A stretch of 64,000 nt of DNA from Xenorhabdus sp014467285 (GTDB taxonomy: Bacteria; Pseudomonadota; Gammaproteobacteria; Enterobacterales; Enterobacteriaceae): NCBI RefSeq assembly GCF_014467285.1, contig NZ_NKHR01000017.1:30824-94823 (forward strand), read 5' to 3'. The translations under genes were made by a program, and so were the position numbers. The notes beneath the pieces are model-generated. The model was given only the letters and a program-made list of their open reading frames with translations. It did no database searches and was not told the DNA's origin. This document shows positions 25,593 to 34,742 of this stretch, in pieces (position 1 is the first letter of the stretch; each line of letters starts with the position of its first letter).

Positions 25593-25979
25593 TTACTTAC
25601 GGGTCAGCTTTTCCAAATCTGCTTCGATTTCTGCGATCTTATTGGCAACAACATGCTCAAGATGACGTAAGTCGTCGAGGATTTTGTGTTTCAAATCCAC
25701 TTCGATCTGGTCACGTCTGCAAATTTGATCCAGCTCTTCGATCACATAACGCAGGTTGGTGTTGATCTCTTTGACTTCTTTGTAACCTTGCCCGGAATTA
25801 TCGTCAGAGATGGTTTTCAACTGGCGTGGGTACTTAAATTTAACGCTCTTGGCGAAGAACTCGCCTTTGTCCTTGCGGAAATAAATCTTCAGAATGTCGT
25901 TGTTAGCTTCCTGACGGAGGCTATAGCGATCAATATCTTCAGGATGCGTGATCCCCAAACTTTTCAAATTATCGTACAT
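25593..25979 (-). CDS. yaeH: DUF3461 protein YaeH
   Basis: 128 residues, same length as E. coli YaeH. It starts MYDNLKSLGITHPEDIDRYSLRQEA and ends in a long charged helix (~80–128), probably coiled coil. The function is unknown. It is normally adjacent to dapD; here a toxin–antitoxin pair is inserted between them. Confidence 0.93.
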   Translation of the reverse strand: MYDNLKSLGITHPEDIDRYSLRQEANNDILKIYFRKDKGEFFAKSVKFKYPRQLKTISDDNSGQGYKEVKEINTNLRYVIEELDQICRRDQIEVDLKHKILDDLRHLEHVVANKIAEIEADLEKLTRK

Positions 25980-26176
25980 AGCGCGTCACCTAGTCACCTA
26001 AATGAAATGGAAAAGGCAAAATAAATAGTGGATTTATTATCCATTTCGTAATTGTTAAAAGTCAATCGGTTAATGGCGATTGAGGGGAGCTACACAAAAA
26101 TTAGCGCAACTATGCTGCTTGAAACTCCGCATAAATATACATATGATTAGCTCATAACAATGACGAGGCCTTGATC

Positions 26177-26542
26177 GTGGATTATGAACATGGACTAGAG
26201 ATCTTATTAGATCTTCATTGCCAACGAGTTAATAGGGATGATGGTTATTGGTGGGAAATAAAGGCGTGGACAGTCAGTAAAACAAAAATGATACCTCATG
26301 GAATCAGATATAACCTGACATTACATGACAAACACAATACCAGAGTGTTTGGTATGGACAACGCACATGCCATTTCAGCGTCTAAGAAAGGGAAATATAA
26401 GGGGCGTATAGTATACGATCATATGCACAGAAACTCGCATGATAAAGGAGTACCATACGAGTTCACGTCACCTTATCAATTAATTGAAGACTTTTTTGCT
26501 AAAATTGACGAGGTCATAGCTGAGAGAGAATCCAGAGGTTAG
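26177..26542 (+). CDS. TumE-type (DUF6516) toxin of a TA pair
   Basis: 121 residues from GTG 26177, which sits 8 nt after GAGG; TTG 26171 would add two residues. DUF6516-like features: HCQRVNRDDGYWWEIKAWTV (approximately residues 15–34), GIRYNLTLHD, and KYKGRIVYDHMH. Members are found as the toxin partner upstream of a small HTH antitoxin. The mode of toxicity is not deducible here. The HTH gene follows 4 bp later. The pair interrupts the yaeH–dapD synteny, suggesting insertion. Confidence 0.68.
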   Translation: MDYEHGLEILLDLHCQRVNRDDGYWWEIKAWTVSKTKMIPHGIRYNLTLHDKHNTRVFGMDNAHAISASKKGKYKGRIVYDHMHRNSHDKGVPYEFTSPYQLIEDFFAKIDEVIAERESRG

Positions 26543-26546
26543 TAAA

Positions 26547-26948
26547 ATGAAAGCACTCATCGGCGTAATGAATGAAGAACTTATTCGTAAGCGTATATTG
26601 GCAATAGCTAAAGGGGAATATAAACCACTTTCAGATGAACCCAAGGTCTGGTTTACCTCCATGATAGCGCTGGCTCAGGTGTTGAGTGAAAATAATATCG
26701 CTTTACTTCGTATGATGGATGAGCAGAAGCCAGAGACCATAGCCGAACTTTCCGGGCTTTCGGGGAGAAAACCTAGCAATTTATCAACTACGTTAAAAAC
26801 ACTTAATCGGCATGGTTTTGTTCGGTTGGAAAAAAATGGAAAAAATGTCAAACCAATTGCTTTATTTACCGATTTTGAAATAAAGATTGAACAGGATGTT
26901 ACCGAAAGAATTATGAAAGCCTGTTCAAAAGGTAAAAAAGCTGCCTGA
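26547..26948 (+). CDS. TumA-type winged-HTH antitoxin/regulator
   Basis: 133 residues, co-directional with the toxin and 4 bp behind it. The winged helix-turn-helix (~55–105) has the pattern PETIAELSGLSGRKPSNLSTTLKTLNRHGFVRL, as in the HVO_A0114-like/MarR-type DNA-binding proteins paired with DUF6516 toxins. It is expected to neutralise the toxin and autoregulate the operon. The basic C-terminus (KACSKGKKAA) may contact DNA or the toxin. Confidence 0.7.
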   Translation: MKALIGVMNEELIRKRILAIAKGEYKPLSDEPKVWFTSMIALAQVLSENNIALLRMMDEQKPETIAELSGLSGRKPSNLSTTLKTLNRHGFVRLEKNGKNVKPIALFTDFEIKIEQDVTERIMKACSKGKKAA

Positions 26949-26980
26949 GATTGAATAAGTTCCGTCTTTTTTCAAGCCGT

Positions 26981-27018
26981 AGCAGCAAACCACCCGCTAT
27001 AAGGAGGCTTGCTGCTAT
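26981..27018. terminator. inverted repeat between the TA operon and dapD
   Basis: TAGCAGCAA … TTGCTGCTA arms flank a ~20-nt partly paired centre, between two convergent genes. It may serve both directions. Tails are only moderately T-rich. Confidence 0.45.
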
Positions 27019-27040
27019 TTATTAAAAGCAGCTTTAATAT

Positions 27041-27865
27041 TTAGTCAATATTTCTCAGCAATTCATTAATGCCCACTTTACCACGCGTTTTGGCATCAAC
27101 CTTTTTCACGATAACGGCGCAATACAGGCTGTAGCTGCCATCTTTCGAAGGCAAATTACCGGAAACCACAACAGAACCTGCTGGTACGCGGCCATAATGA
27201 ATTTCGCCGGTTTCGCGATCATAGATTTTAGTGCTCTGACCGATGTAGACACCCATTGAGATCACAGAACCTTCTTCTACGATAACGCCTTCCACGATTT
27301 CAGAGCGGGCGCCGATAAAGCAGTTATCTTCAATGATGGTCGGATTGGCTTGTAATGGTTCCAACACACCACCAATACCAACGCCGCCAGATAAATGAAC
27401 ATTTTTGCCGATCTGTGCACAAGAACCGACAGTTGCCCAAGTATCTACCATCGTGCCTTCATCCACATAAGCACCAAGGTTGACGTAAGATGGCATTAAC
27501 ACAGTATTACGGGCGATATACGCACCCTGACGGACAGCCGCAGGAGGAACGACGCGGAATCCTTCTTTTTCGAAACGAGCCTGATCATAATCAGCAAATT
27601 TCATGGGTACTTTGTCGAAATAGCGGCTTTCAGCACCTTCCATGACTTGGTTGTCATTAATGCGGAAGGAGAGCAACACGGCTTTTTTCAGCCATTGGTG
27701 AGTGACCCACTGCCCATCGATCTTTTCAGCGACGCGCAGTTTGCCGTTATCGAGCATCTGGATGATTTGATTAATGGCATCACGAGTCGTTCCATCAACG
27801 GTAGTGGGTGTGATATTTACGCGATTTTCAAACGCACTTTCGATAGTAGCTTGTAATTGCTGCAT
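27041..27865 (-). CDS. dapD: tetrahydrodipicolinate N-succinyltransferase DapD
   Basis: 274 residues, full family length. It transfers succinyl from succinyl-CoA in the lysine/meso-diaminopimelate pathway. The left-handed parallel β-helix of hexapeptide repeats runs ~100–240 (VNLGAYVDEGTMVDTWATVGSCAQIGKNV read in six-residue steps). A C-terminal KVGINELLRNID is conserved. It is 37 bp from glnD, in the same direction, as in E. coli. Confidence 0.96.
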   Translation of the reverse strand: MQQLQATIESAFENRVNITPTTVDGTTRDAINQIIQMLDNGKLRVAEKIDGQWVTHQWLKKAVLLSFRINDNQVMEGAESRYFDKVPMKFADYDQARFEKEGFRVVPPAAVRQGAYIARNTVLMPSYVNLGAYVDEGTMVDTWATVGSCAQIGKNVHLSGGVGIGGVLEPLQANPTIIEDNCFIGARSEIVEGVIVEEGSVISMGVYIGQSTKIYDRETGEIHYGRVPAGSVVVSGNLPSKDGSYSLYCAVIVKKVDAKTRGKVGINELLRNID

Positions 27866-27902
27866 AATTATGCGGTTCCTAATTTCTGTTAAGGGAATTT
27901 TG

Positions 27903-30596
27903 CTATAGTTTATCCCGTGTGTTGAGGGCTTCTGTCAACCTTTCTGATAATTCATCCCTGATTTTTTTATGTAATGCGTTTTGCTCTTTATCTGCCAGTA
28001 CAAAAAAATCTTCAACTTGTTCACCAATAGTAGTAATGCGCGCACCATGTAAGGAAACACCCAATTCAGCGAAAATATTGCCTACCCGTGCCAATAATCC
28101 GGGCTGATCTAACGCAATTAATTCCATATAGGAGCGACGAACATTTTTTGTTGGCAAAAAACTCACTTTGGTTGGCACATTGAAATGACGTAATTTAGAA
28201 GGCAGATTACGCGCCTTTGGTACTTTAGGATGAGGATCATTCACGACTTTCAGTAAGGCCCGACGGATTGGTTCGTGGCGATCAAGAGACAATGGATGAC
28301 CGTTAGGTTCCAAAACGACAAATGTATCCATCGCCATCCCATCACGATTAGTGAAGATTTGAGCATCATGAACACTTAAATTGCGTCGGTCCAATTCCCC
28401 GACAACGGCAGCGAAAAGAGAAGGCCTGTCTTGGCACCAAATAAAAATCTCTGTGCCGCCGTGAGAAAAAGCGGTGCTGATCAAAACCATCGGTTCTGCA
28501 GAGAAAGGGTGGATGAGATGGCTGGCATGCCAGGCTAATTGATCGGGACTATGACGTAAAAAATAATCGGCATGGCAGCGGCCCCAGATATAATGTAATC
28601 GTTCTTCGTCAATATTTTCTTGCCGCAGCAGAGCTAATGCCTGTAATCGGTTGTTACGGACACGTTCCCGTAAATCAGGGATATTCTGAATGCCTTGGCG
28701 CAATTGGGCTTCAGTGGCGAAATAGAGTTCACGTATCAGGCTTTGCTTCCAACTATTCCAAAGTTTGGCATTAGTCGCGCAGATATCAGCAACGGTCAGG
28801 CAGACCAAATGATTTAAGCGGTTTTGATTTTTGACTACACTGGCAAATTGCTGGATAACCTCCGGATCTTGAATATCTCGCCGCTGAGCAGTGACTGACA
28901 TCAGCAAATGGTCGCGAACCAGCCATTCCACTAATTCTGCTTCGCGGTTTGTCAGACCATGCTGTTGTGCGAATAAGTAAGCATCTTTGGCCCCAAGTTC
29001 AGAATGGTCACCATTACGTCCTTTGGCGATATCGTGGAAAAAAGCTGCCAGCCGTAAGAGTTCTGGCTGAAGAAGGCGTGGGTAAAGCTCGACACATAGG
29101 GGGTGAATCACGCGGTTGTTTTCGTCAGCGAAGCTTTCCAGTTTTTGCAGTACCCGAATGGTATGTTCGTCAACCGTATACGCATGAAAAAGGTCAAATT
29201 GCATCTGGCCGACAATGTTGCTCCAATGCGGCATGTAAGCGCCTAACACGCTATGCCGGTGCATCGGGAGCAGGGCGCTTCCGACTGCACGGGGATGGCG
29301 TAGAATATCCATGAAAATCTTTCGTGCTTCGGGTAAATCACACAAGGGAGTTGTCAGGTTTCTACGGGCATAGCGAAGCTGGCGTAATGTTGTGGAATAG
29401 ATGCCTTTGATTTCACGATGTTCAGCCATGTGATAAAACATTTTCAAAATTGACGTGGGATCACGGCTAAACAGTGTTTCATCAATTAAATCGATGAGGT
29501 TTCCTCGTAGTTGAAACTCAGCGTTCAAGGGACGCGGTTTTTCATTGGGCTGCAATGCCAGAATGGCCTCATCAAACAGTTGCAGCAGCATGTTATTCAG
29601 TTCACTGACACGACGGGTCATGCGATAGAAATCTTTCATCATCCGTTCGACAGGCTGATTGCGTTCACCTTCATAGCCAAGCAATTGGGCGACGCTGACC
29701 TGACGTTCAAACAACAGTCGATTATCATAGCGGGTAACGACCAAATGAAGCGCAAAACGGATACGCCAGAGAAAATTCTGGCATTCGTTCAATTCGTTGC
29801 GCTCTTCCTGAGTCAGAAAGCCAAAACCAACCATTTCATCTAACGATTTTGCCCCAAAATGGCGGTGAGCAACCCAGAGTAACGTGTGAATATCGCGTAA
29901 GCCACCCGGACTACTTTTGATATCGGGTTCCAGATTGTAACTGGTGCTGTGATAACGCTGATGACGTTCTTGTTGCTCAGTGAGCTTAGCTGAGAAAAAT
30001 CGGGCTGATGGCCAGAAATCATCACTGAAAATATATTCCTGCAAGCGTAGAAACAGAGGTAAGTCCCCATCAATTAAACGGGCTTCAATGAGGTTTGTGG
30101 CAATAGTCAGATCAGCAAGCCCTTTTTGTTTACACTCTTCGAACGTTCTGACACTGTGGCCTACTTCCAGACGAATATCCCAGAGTAGAGTAATAAATTT
30201 TCCGATATGAGCGGATTGTTCTTCACTCAATGGCGATTCACTGAGAATCAGTAGATCAATATCGGAAAGAGGGTGCAACTCGCGGCGACCGTAGCCACCT
30301 ACTGCAATCAGAGAAAGGGAGGCTATCTGGTCAAATCCCTGTTCCTGCCATAATCGTTTTAAAAGCTGATCAATATAGTCACTGCGAGCATAAATCAGTG
30401 CGTTCGGTGAAATGCCCGCCTTAAATGCCTGTTCAAGCCATAGCTGAAATTCATCAATATGTTGTTTCAGGGCAGGAAGTTGCAAATCGTTGTGGGAAAA
30501 CGCCACAGGAGAAATGGGCGGAATGGGCGCTTGTGCTAAGGAAATATCGGCTGGCATATGCGGAAACCTATTATGAGAAAGCTCATGAGGAAACAA
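27903..30596 (-). CDS. glnD: bifunctional uridylyltransferase/uridylyl-removing enzyme GlnD
   Basis: 897 residues (E. coli 890). It is the nitrogen sensor that uridylylates and deuridylylates PII (GlnB/GlnK). The nucleotidyltransferase motif GGYGRRELHPLSDIDLLIL is at 100–118. The HD hydrolase motif FFHDIAKGRNGDHSELGA lies near 510–530. Two C-terminal ACT domains sense glutamine (…GTEIFIWCQDRPSLFAAVVGE and MELIALDQPGLLARVGNIF). Start MFPHELS at 30596; a second Met 13 codons in is an alternative. Confidence 0.95.
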   Translation of the reverse strand: MFPHELSHNRFPHMPADISLAQAPIPPISPVAFSHNDLQLPALKQHIDEFQLWLEQAFKAGISPNALIYARSDYIDQLLKRLWQEQGFDQIASLSLIAVGGYGRRELHPLSDIDLLILSESPLSEEQSAHIGKFITLLWDIRLEVGHSVRTFEECKQKGLADLTIATNLIEARLIDGDLPLFLRLQEYIFSDDFWPSARFFSAKLTEQQERHQRYHSTSYNLEPDIKSSPGGLRDIHTLLWVAHRHFGAKSLDEMVGFGFLTQEERNELNECQNFLWRIRFALHLVVTRYDNRLLFERQVSVAQLLGYEGERNQPVERMMKDFYRMTRRVSELNNMLLQLFDEAILALQPNEKPRPLNAEFQLRGNLIDLIDETLFSRDPTSILKMFYHMAEHREIKGIYSTTLRQLRYARRNLTTPLCDLPEARKIFMDILRHPRAVGSALLPMHRHSVLGAYMPHWSNIVGQMQFDLFHAYTVDEHTIRVLQKLESFADENNRVIHPLCVELYPRLLQPELLRLAAFFHDIAKGRNGDHSELGAKDAYLFAQQHGLTNREAELVEWLVRDHLLMSVTAQRRDIQDPEVIQQFASVVKNQNRLNHLVCLTVADICATNAKLWNSWKQSLIRELYFATEAQLRQGIQNIPDLRERVRNNRLQALALLRQENIDEERLHYIWGRCHADYFLRHSPDQLAWHASHLIHPFSAEPMVLISTAFSHGGTEIFIWCQDRPSLFAAVVGELDRRNLSVHDAQIFTNRDGMAMDTFVVLEPNGHPLSLDRHEPIRRALLKVVNDPHPKVPKARNLPSKLRHFNVPTKVSFLPTKNVRRSYMELIALDQPGLLARVGNIFAELGVSLHGARITTIGEQVEDFFVLADKEQNALHKKIRDELSERLTEALNTRDKL

Positions 30597-30653
30597 ACCA
30601 TAATGACCAGATTACTGAGAAACGCGTGAGATGAACAGGGATTATTGCCAGAG

Positions 30654-30688
30654 AATGAAGTCCCTGCGGAGTGAGCAGGAGCTTCATT
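30654..30688 (-). terminator. strong hairpin between map and glnD
   Basis: AATGAAGTCCCTGC and GCAGGAGCTTCATT form a 14-bp stem with two mismatches. It lies past the map stop on map's strand, but without a T-run; it may be a partial attenuator before glnD. Confidence 0.4.
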
Positions 30689-30786
30689 AATTAGGGTGAT
30701 AATTGACTTATAACCGATACCTTTTGCTGGTCGGTAACGAAGTGTCATTCATGCGTTCACCCGCTAGACTGGCATCAAATAGGTGC

Positions 30787-31584
30787 TTATGCGTTCACCA
30801 GTACCGCAGAGATATGAGACTCTTCTTCCTTACGCCATGTCATGATTTCACAGCCAGTGTCAGTAACGACAATCGTATGCTCATACTGTGCAGACCAGCC
30901 ACGATCTTTGGTCTTCACTGTCCAGCCATCTTTCATGGTGCGGATGCGGAAATCACCTGCATTTACCATCGGCTCGATGGTGAATGCCATGCCTTTTTGC
31001 AGGACGACGCCACCATCATCGGCATCATAATGCAGAACGTGAGGTTCTTCGTGGAAGACCCTACCGATACCGTGGCCGCAGTATTCGCGGACAACAGAGT
31101 AATCATGACCTTCCACAAACTGCTGAATTGCTTTACCGATGCTACGCAGGCGAATGCCCGGCTTAACCATTTTCAGGGCAAGATACAGGCTTTCCTGTGT
31201 CACACGGCACAGGCGTTCACCTTGAATGGTGGGTTTACCAACGATGAACATTTTGGAAGTATCACCGTGGAACTCTTCTTTGATAACAGTCACATCAATA
31301 TTGACGATATCGCCTTCTTTCAGCACCTTGTCATCACTCGGAATGCCATGACAAACTACGTCATTGACGGAGATGCACACGGATTTAGGAAAACCGTGAT
31401 AGCCCAGACACGCTGAGATAGCTTGTTGCTTCTCGGTGATGTGTTCGTGACAAATACGATCAAGTTCACCTGTGGTAACACCAGCCTTGATATAAGGCTC
31501 AATCATTTCCAGAACTTCGGCTGCCAGACGTCCGGCAACACGCATCTTCTGAATGTCTTCTTCTGTTTTGATAGAAATAGCCAT
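30787..31584 (-). CDS. map: methionine aminopeptidase Map
   Basis: 265 residues (E. coli 264). It removes initiator Met from nascent proteins. The pita-bread fold with the metal ligands is visible: VNDVVCHGIPSDD and GDIVNIDVTV (Asp ligands), EYCGHGIGRVFHEEPH (His), FTIEPMVN (Glu) and QYEHTIVVT (Glu). It is divergent from rpsB, as in E. coli. Confidence 0.96.
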   Translation of the reverse strand: MAISIKTEEDIQKMRVAGRLAAEVLEMIEPYIKAGVTTGELDRICHEHITEKQQAISACLGYHGFPKSVCISVNDVVCHGIPSDDKVLKEGDIVNIDVTVIKEEFHGDTSKMFIVGKPTIQGERLCRVTQESLYLALKMVKPGIRLRSIGKAIQQFVEGHDYSVVREYCGHGIGRVFHEEPHVLHYDADDGGVVLQKGMAFTIEPMVNAGDFRIRTMKDGWTVKTKDRGWSAQYEHTIVVTDTGCEIMTWRKEEESHISAVLVNA

Positions 31585-31723
31585 GAAATGGGTCCATTTA
31601 AGTCGGAAAATCGCCGACCACTTGATATTAACTAAGGAAAAATATTGTCAGTAATGGTATCAGCCCACCGAATGTCTGCCAATAACTGTTGGCTGACAGA
31701 CTACCAGAAAGCTATAACAAATG

Positions 31724-31753
31724 TTGGAGTATGGTGGTGGTTTGTGGTATAAA
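31724..31753 (+). promoter_or_regulatory. probable rpsB–tsf promoter
   Basis: TTGGAG (31724–31729), an 18-bp spacer and TATAAA (31748–31753), followed by the GC-rich discriminator GCGCGCC. That discriminator is typical of stringently controlled ribosomal promoters. Confidence 0.55.
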
Positions 31754-31759
31754 GCGCGC

Positions 31760-31965
31760 CGGTATTCTGTGTAATTGTTTCTGATGTGATGCAATTCGCA
31801 GGGATACTAAATAAACTCATTATGTGTAAATAACACACACGGATCGGCACATACACCGGGGTGCTCTAATGCGGTTAATTCATTGATATGAATCACCCGC
31901 AGTCAAAGAGTCGGTGTCATGGGATCTGTGGAGGCATAACCCCAATTAACTTTATAGAGGTCTAA
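31760..31965 (+). promoter_or_regulatory. rpsB mRNA leader (t44/S2 leader region)
   Basis: A ~200-nt untranslated leader between promoter and rpsB, with several pairing segments (CACCGGGGTG, ATTCATTGATATGAAT, GGTGTCATGGGATCTGTGG). In E. coli this interval is the t44 (tff) RNA, thought to be the S2-binding autoregulatory leader. The assignment is by position and general structure; the exact S2 site is not resolved. Confidence 0.55.
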
Positions 31966-31966
31966 A

Positions 31967-32692
31967 ATGGCAACTGTTTCCATGCGCGATATGCTGCAAG
32001 CGGGCGTTCACTTCGGTCACCAGACTCGTTACTGGAACCCAAAAATGAAACCTTTCATCTTTGGTGCTCGTAACAAAGTTCATATCATCAACCTGGAAAA
32101 AACTGTTCCAATGTTCAACGATGCACTGGCAGAGCTGAACAAAATCGCTTCCCGTAAAGGTAAAATTCTGTTTGTTGGCACCAAACGTGCTGCTAGCGAA
32201 TCAGTAAAAGAAGCAGCACTGAGCTGTGACCAATACTTCGTTAACCACCGTTGGTTAGGTGGTATGCTGACTAACTGGAAAACTGTTCGTCAGTCAATCA
32301 AGCGTTTGAAAGATCTGGAAGTTCAGTCTCAGGACGGTACTTTTGACAAGCTGACCAAGAAAGAAGCGCTGATGCGTACTCGTGAGCTTGGCAAACTGGA
32401 AAACAGCCTGGGCGGTATCAAAGACATGGGCGGCCTGCCTGATGCTCTGTTCGTTATCGATGCTGAACATGAACACATCGCTATCAAAGAAGCAAACAAC
32501 CTGGGTATCCCAGTATTCGCTATCGTTGATACCAACTCTGATCCAGATGGCGTTGATTTCATCATTCCTGGTAACGACGACGCAATCCGTGCAGTAAAAC
32601 TGTACCTGACCGCTGCAGCTACCGCTGTTCGTGAAGGTCGTTCTCAAGATCTGGCTGTTCAGGCTGAAGAAGGCCTTGTAGACGCTGAATAA
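31967..32692 (+). CDS. rpsB: 30S ribosomal protein S2
   Basis: 241 residues, identical in length to E. coli S2. Typical start MATVSMRDMLQAGVHFGHQTRYWNP and core FIFGARNKVHIINLEKT; zinc-free form. Codon use is strongly biased toward abundant tRNAs (many CTG, GAA, AAA, GGT), as for highly expressed genes. It is the first gene of rpsB–tsf, and its product represses its own mRNA in E. coli. Confidence 0.97.
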   Translation: MATVSMRDMLQAGVHFGHQTRYWNPKMKPFIFGARNKVHIINLEKTVPMFNDALAELNKIASRKGKILFVGTKRAASESVKEAALSCDQYFVNHRWLGGMLTNWKTVRQSIKRLKDLEVQSQDGTFDKLTKKEALMRTRELGKLENSLGGIKDMGGLPDALFVIDAEHEHIAIKEANNLGIPVFAIVDTNSDPDGVDFIIPGNDDAIRAVKLYLTAAATAVREGRSQDLAVQAEEGLVDAE

Positions 32693-32747
32693 TAAGGCAT
32701 GCTCAATTCTTGAGCCCTTATTGACCAGGTATTGAAATATATTGGTT

Positions 32748-32773
32748 AGGGGGCCTGTTATGGCCCCCTTTAC
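32748..32773 (+). terminator. partial terminator/attenuator between rpsB and tsf
   Basis: AGGGGGCC (32748–32755), loop TGTTAT, GGCCCCCT (32762–32769), then TTTA. It is expected to lower tsf relative to rpsB expression, as in E. coli. Confidence 0.82.
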
Positions 32774-32840
32774 ATATCTGATATAGAACTATCCCCGCGG
32801 AATATTATCTTCCCGCGAGACACATCGAGGAATAAAACAA

Positions 32841-33698
32841 ATGGCTGACATTACCGCTGCTCTGGTAAAAGAACTGCGTGAGCGTACTGGCGCAGGCATG
32901 ATGGAATGTAAAAAAGCACTGGTTGAAGCAAATGGTGATATCGAACTGGCTATCGATAACATGCGTAAATCAGGTCAGGCAAAAGCGGCTAAGAAAGCAG
33001 GCCGTGTTGCTGCTGAAGGTGTTATCCTGGTTGAAGTTGCTGCTGATGCTAAATTCGCAGGTATCGTTGAACTGAACTGTGAAACTGACTTCGTTGCTAA
33101 AGACGCGGGCTTCCTGGCGTTTGGTAAAGAAGTTATTGCTTCCGTTATGGCTGACAAAAACGCTGACATCGAAGCTCTGAAAGCGAAGTTCGAAGAACAG
33201 CGTACTACTCTGGTAGCGAAAATCGGTGAAAACATCAACATCCGTCGTGTTGAAATTCTGGAAGGTGAAGCTGTAGGTTCTTACCTGCACGGTGCTCGCA
33301 TTGGTGTTCTGGTTGCTGCTGAAGGCGCAAGCGAAGAACTGATCAAGCACATCGCAATGCACGTTGCTGCAAGCAAACCAGAATATGTGAACCCAACTGA
33401 CGTTCCTGCTGACGTTGTTGAGCGTGAGCACCAGATCCAGCTGGAAATCGCAATGCAGTCTGGTAAGCCTCGCGAAATCGCAGAGAAAATGGTTTCTGGC
33501 CGTATGAACAAGTTCACCGGCGAAATCTCTCTGACTGGTCAGAACTTCGTGATGGATCCAAGCAAATCTGTTGGCGATCTGCTGAAAGAAAACAATGCTA
33601 AAGTGATCAACTTCATCCGCTTCGAAGTTGGTGAAGGTATTGAGAAAGTTGAAGCTGATTTCGCAGCAGAAGTTGCTGCAATGAGCAAACAGTCTTAA
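32841..33698 (+). CDS. tsf: translation elongation factor Ts
   Basis: 285 residues (E. coli 283). It is the GDP/GTP exchange factor for EF-Tu. The N-terminal domain carries the TDVGMM-like segment RTGAGMMECKKALVEANGD (18–36); the core subdomains and the coiled-coil insertion (KPREIAEKMVSGRMNKF) follow. Codon use shows very high expression. Downstream is a terminator before pyrH. Confidence 0.97.
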   Translation: MADITAALVKELRERTGAGMMECKKALVEANGDIELAIDNMRKSGQAKAAKKAGRVAAEGVILVEVAADAKFAGIVELNCETDFVAKDAGFLAFGKEVIASVMADKNADIEALKAKFEEQRTTLVAKIGENINIRRVEILEGEAVGSYLHGARIGVLVAAEGASEELIKHIAMHVAASKPEYVNPTDVPADVVEREHQIQLEIAMQSGKPREIAEKMVSGRMNKFTGEISLTGQNFVMDPSKSVGDLLKENNAKVINFIRFEVGEGIEKVEADFAAEVAAMSKQS

Positions 33699-33705
33699 TT
33701 TTCTT

Positions 33706-33736
33706 AAACGGAGCCGCCGATTGGCGGTTCTGTTTT
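33706..33736 (+). terminator. Rho-independent terminator after tsf
   Basis: GAGCCGCC and GGCGGTTC pair around GATT, extended by AAACG/TGTTT, and followed by TTTTAT. Confidence 0.82.
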
Positions 33737-33845
33737 ATCTCGACATGAGTTTTTTACATCTGGGCTGAATAGTGCGTGGATGTGTAGTAATTGAATAAAC
33801 CGTAATAAATCCTCAATAATCCTTATCTGCTTAGGACTGAACACC

Positions 33846-34574
33846 ATGGCAACCAATGCAAAACCCGTATATCAGAGAATCCTGCTTAAGCTCAGTGGAG
33901 AAGCCCTGCAAGGCGAAGAAGGTTTTGGTATCGACGCTAGAGTCTTAGACCGCATGGCTCAGGAAATCAAAGAACTGGTTGAGCTGGGTATTCAGGTCGG
34001 TGTCGTTATTGGAGGAGGTAACCTGTTTCGTGGCGCAGGCTTGGCACAAGCAGGTATGAACCGTGTAGTAGGCGATCACATGGGCATGTTGGCGACCGTG
34101 ATGAACGGCTTGGCGATGCGTGATGCGTTGCACCGCGCCTATGTGAACGCTCGTTTGATGTCTGCCATTCCATTGAATGGTGTGTGTGACAACTATAGCT
34201 GGGCTGAAGCGATCAGCTTACTGCGTCACGGTCGTGTTGTTATTTTCTCTGCGGGAACGGGTAACCCGTTCTTTACAACTGATTCCGCTGCATGTCTGCG
34301 TGGCATTGAAATTGAAGCGGATGTTGTGTTAAAAGCAACCAAAGTTGATGGCGTTTATTCCGCTGATCCTGAGAAAGATCCTGAAGCAGAACTCTACCAC
34401 GAGCTGGCATATCAGGAAGTATTAGAGCGTGAATTGAAGGTGATGGATCTGGCGGCCTTTACGTTGGCTCGTGACCATAACCTGCCAATTCGTGTTTTTA
34501 ATATGAACAAACCAGGCGCACTTCGTCGTGTTGTGATGGGGGAAAATGAAGGTACGCTGATTTCTAATAACTGA
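33846..34574 (+). CDS. pyrH: uridylate kinase PyrH
   Basis: 242 residues (E. coli 241). A hexameric bacterial UMP kinase of the amino-acid-kinase fold, phosphorylating UMP with ATP; GTP activates and UTP inhibits in E. coli. Visible: LLKLSGEALQGEEGFGID at the N-terminus, VVIGGGNLFRG (~56–66), and FSAGTGNPFFTTDSAACLR (~137–155). It lies between tsf and frr, as in all enterobacteria. Confidence 0.96.
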   Translation: MATNAKPVYQRILLKLSGEALQGEEGFGIDARVLDRMAQEIKELVELGIQVGVVIGGGNLFRGAGLAQAGMNRVVGDHMGMLATVMNGLAMRDALHRAYVNARLMSAIPLNGVCDNYSWAEAISLLRHGRVVIFSAGTGNPFFTTDSAACLRGIEIEADVVLKATKVDGVYSADPEKDPEAELYHELAYQEVLERELKVMDLAAFTLARDHNLPIRVFNMNKPGALRRVVMGENEGTLISNN

Positions 34575-34742
34575 TTTTTTATAATTCATGCTCAGAGACA
34601 CCGATGAAGTTTGACGGTATGATCAGCGACCTGATGCGCCAAATTTAATGACACAGGGCCACTTATTCATTAGCGTATTTGATTCGATATTTGCTCATTA
34701 CGCATTTGGCCTAAAAAATAACATCTCCCAAGGGTTTGTAAC

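Noticed and set aside
30703..31416. 237-residue plus-strand ORF opposite map
   Set aside because: It lies wholly antisense to the conserved map gene and its sequence (Cys/His/Phe-rich) is the usual shadow of a coding strand.
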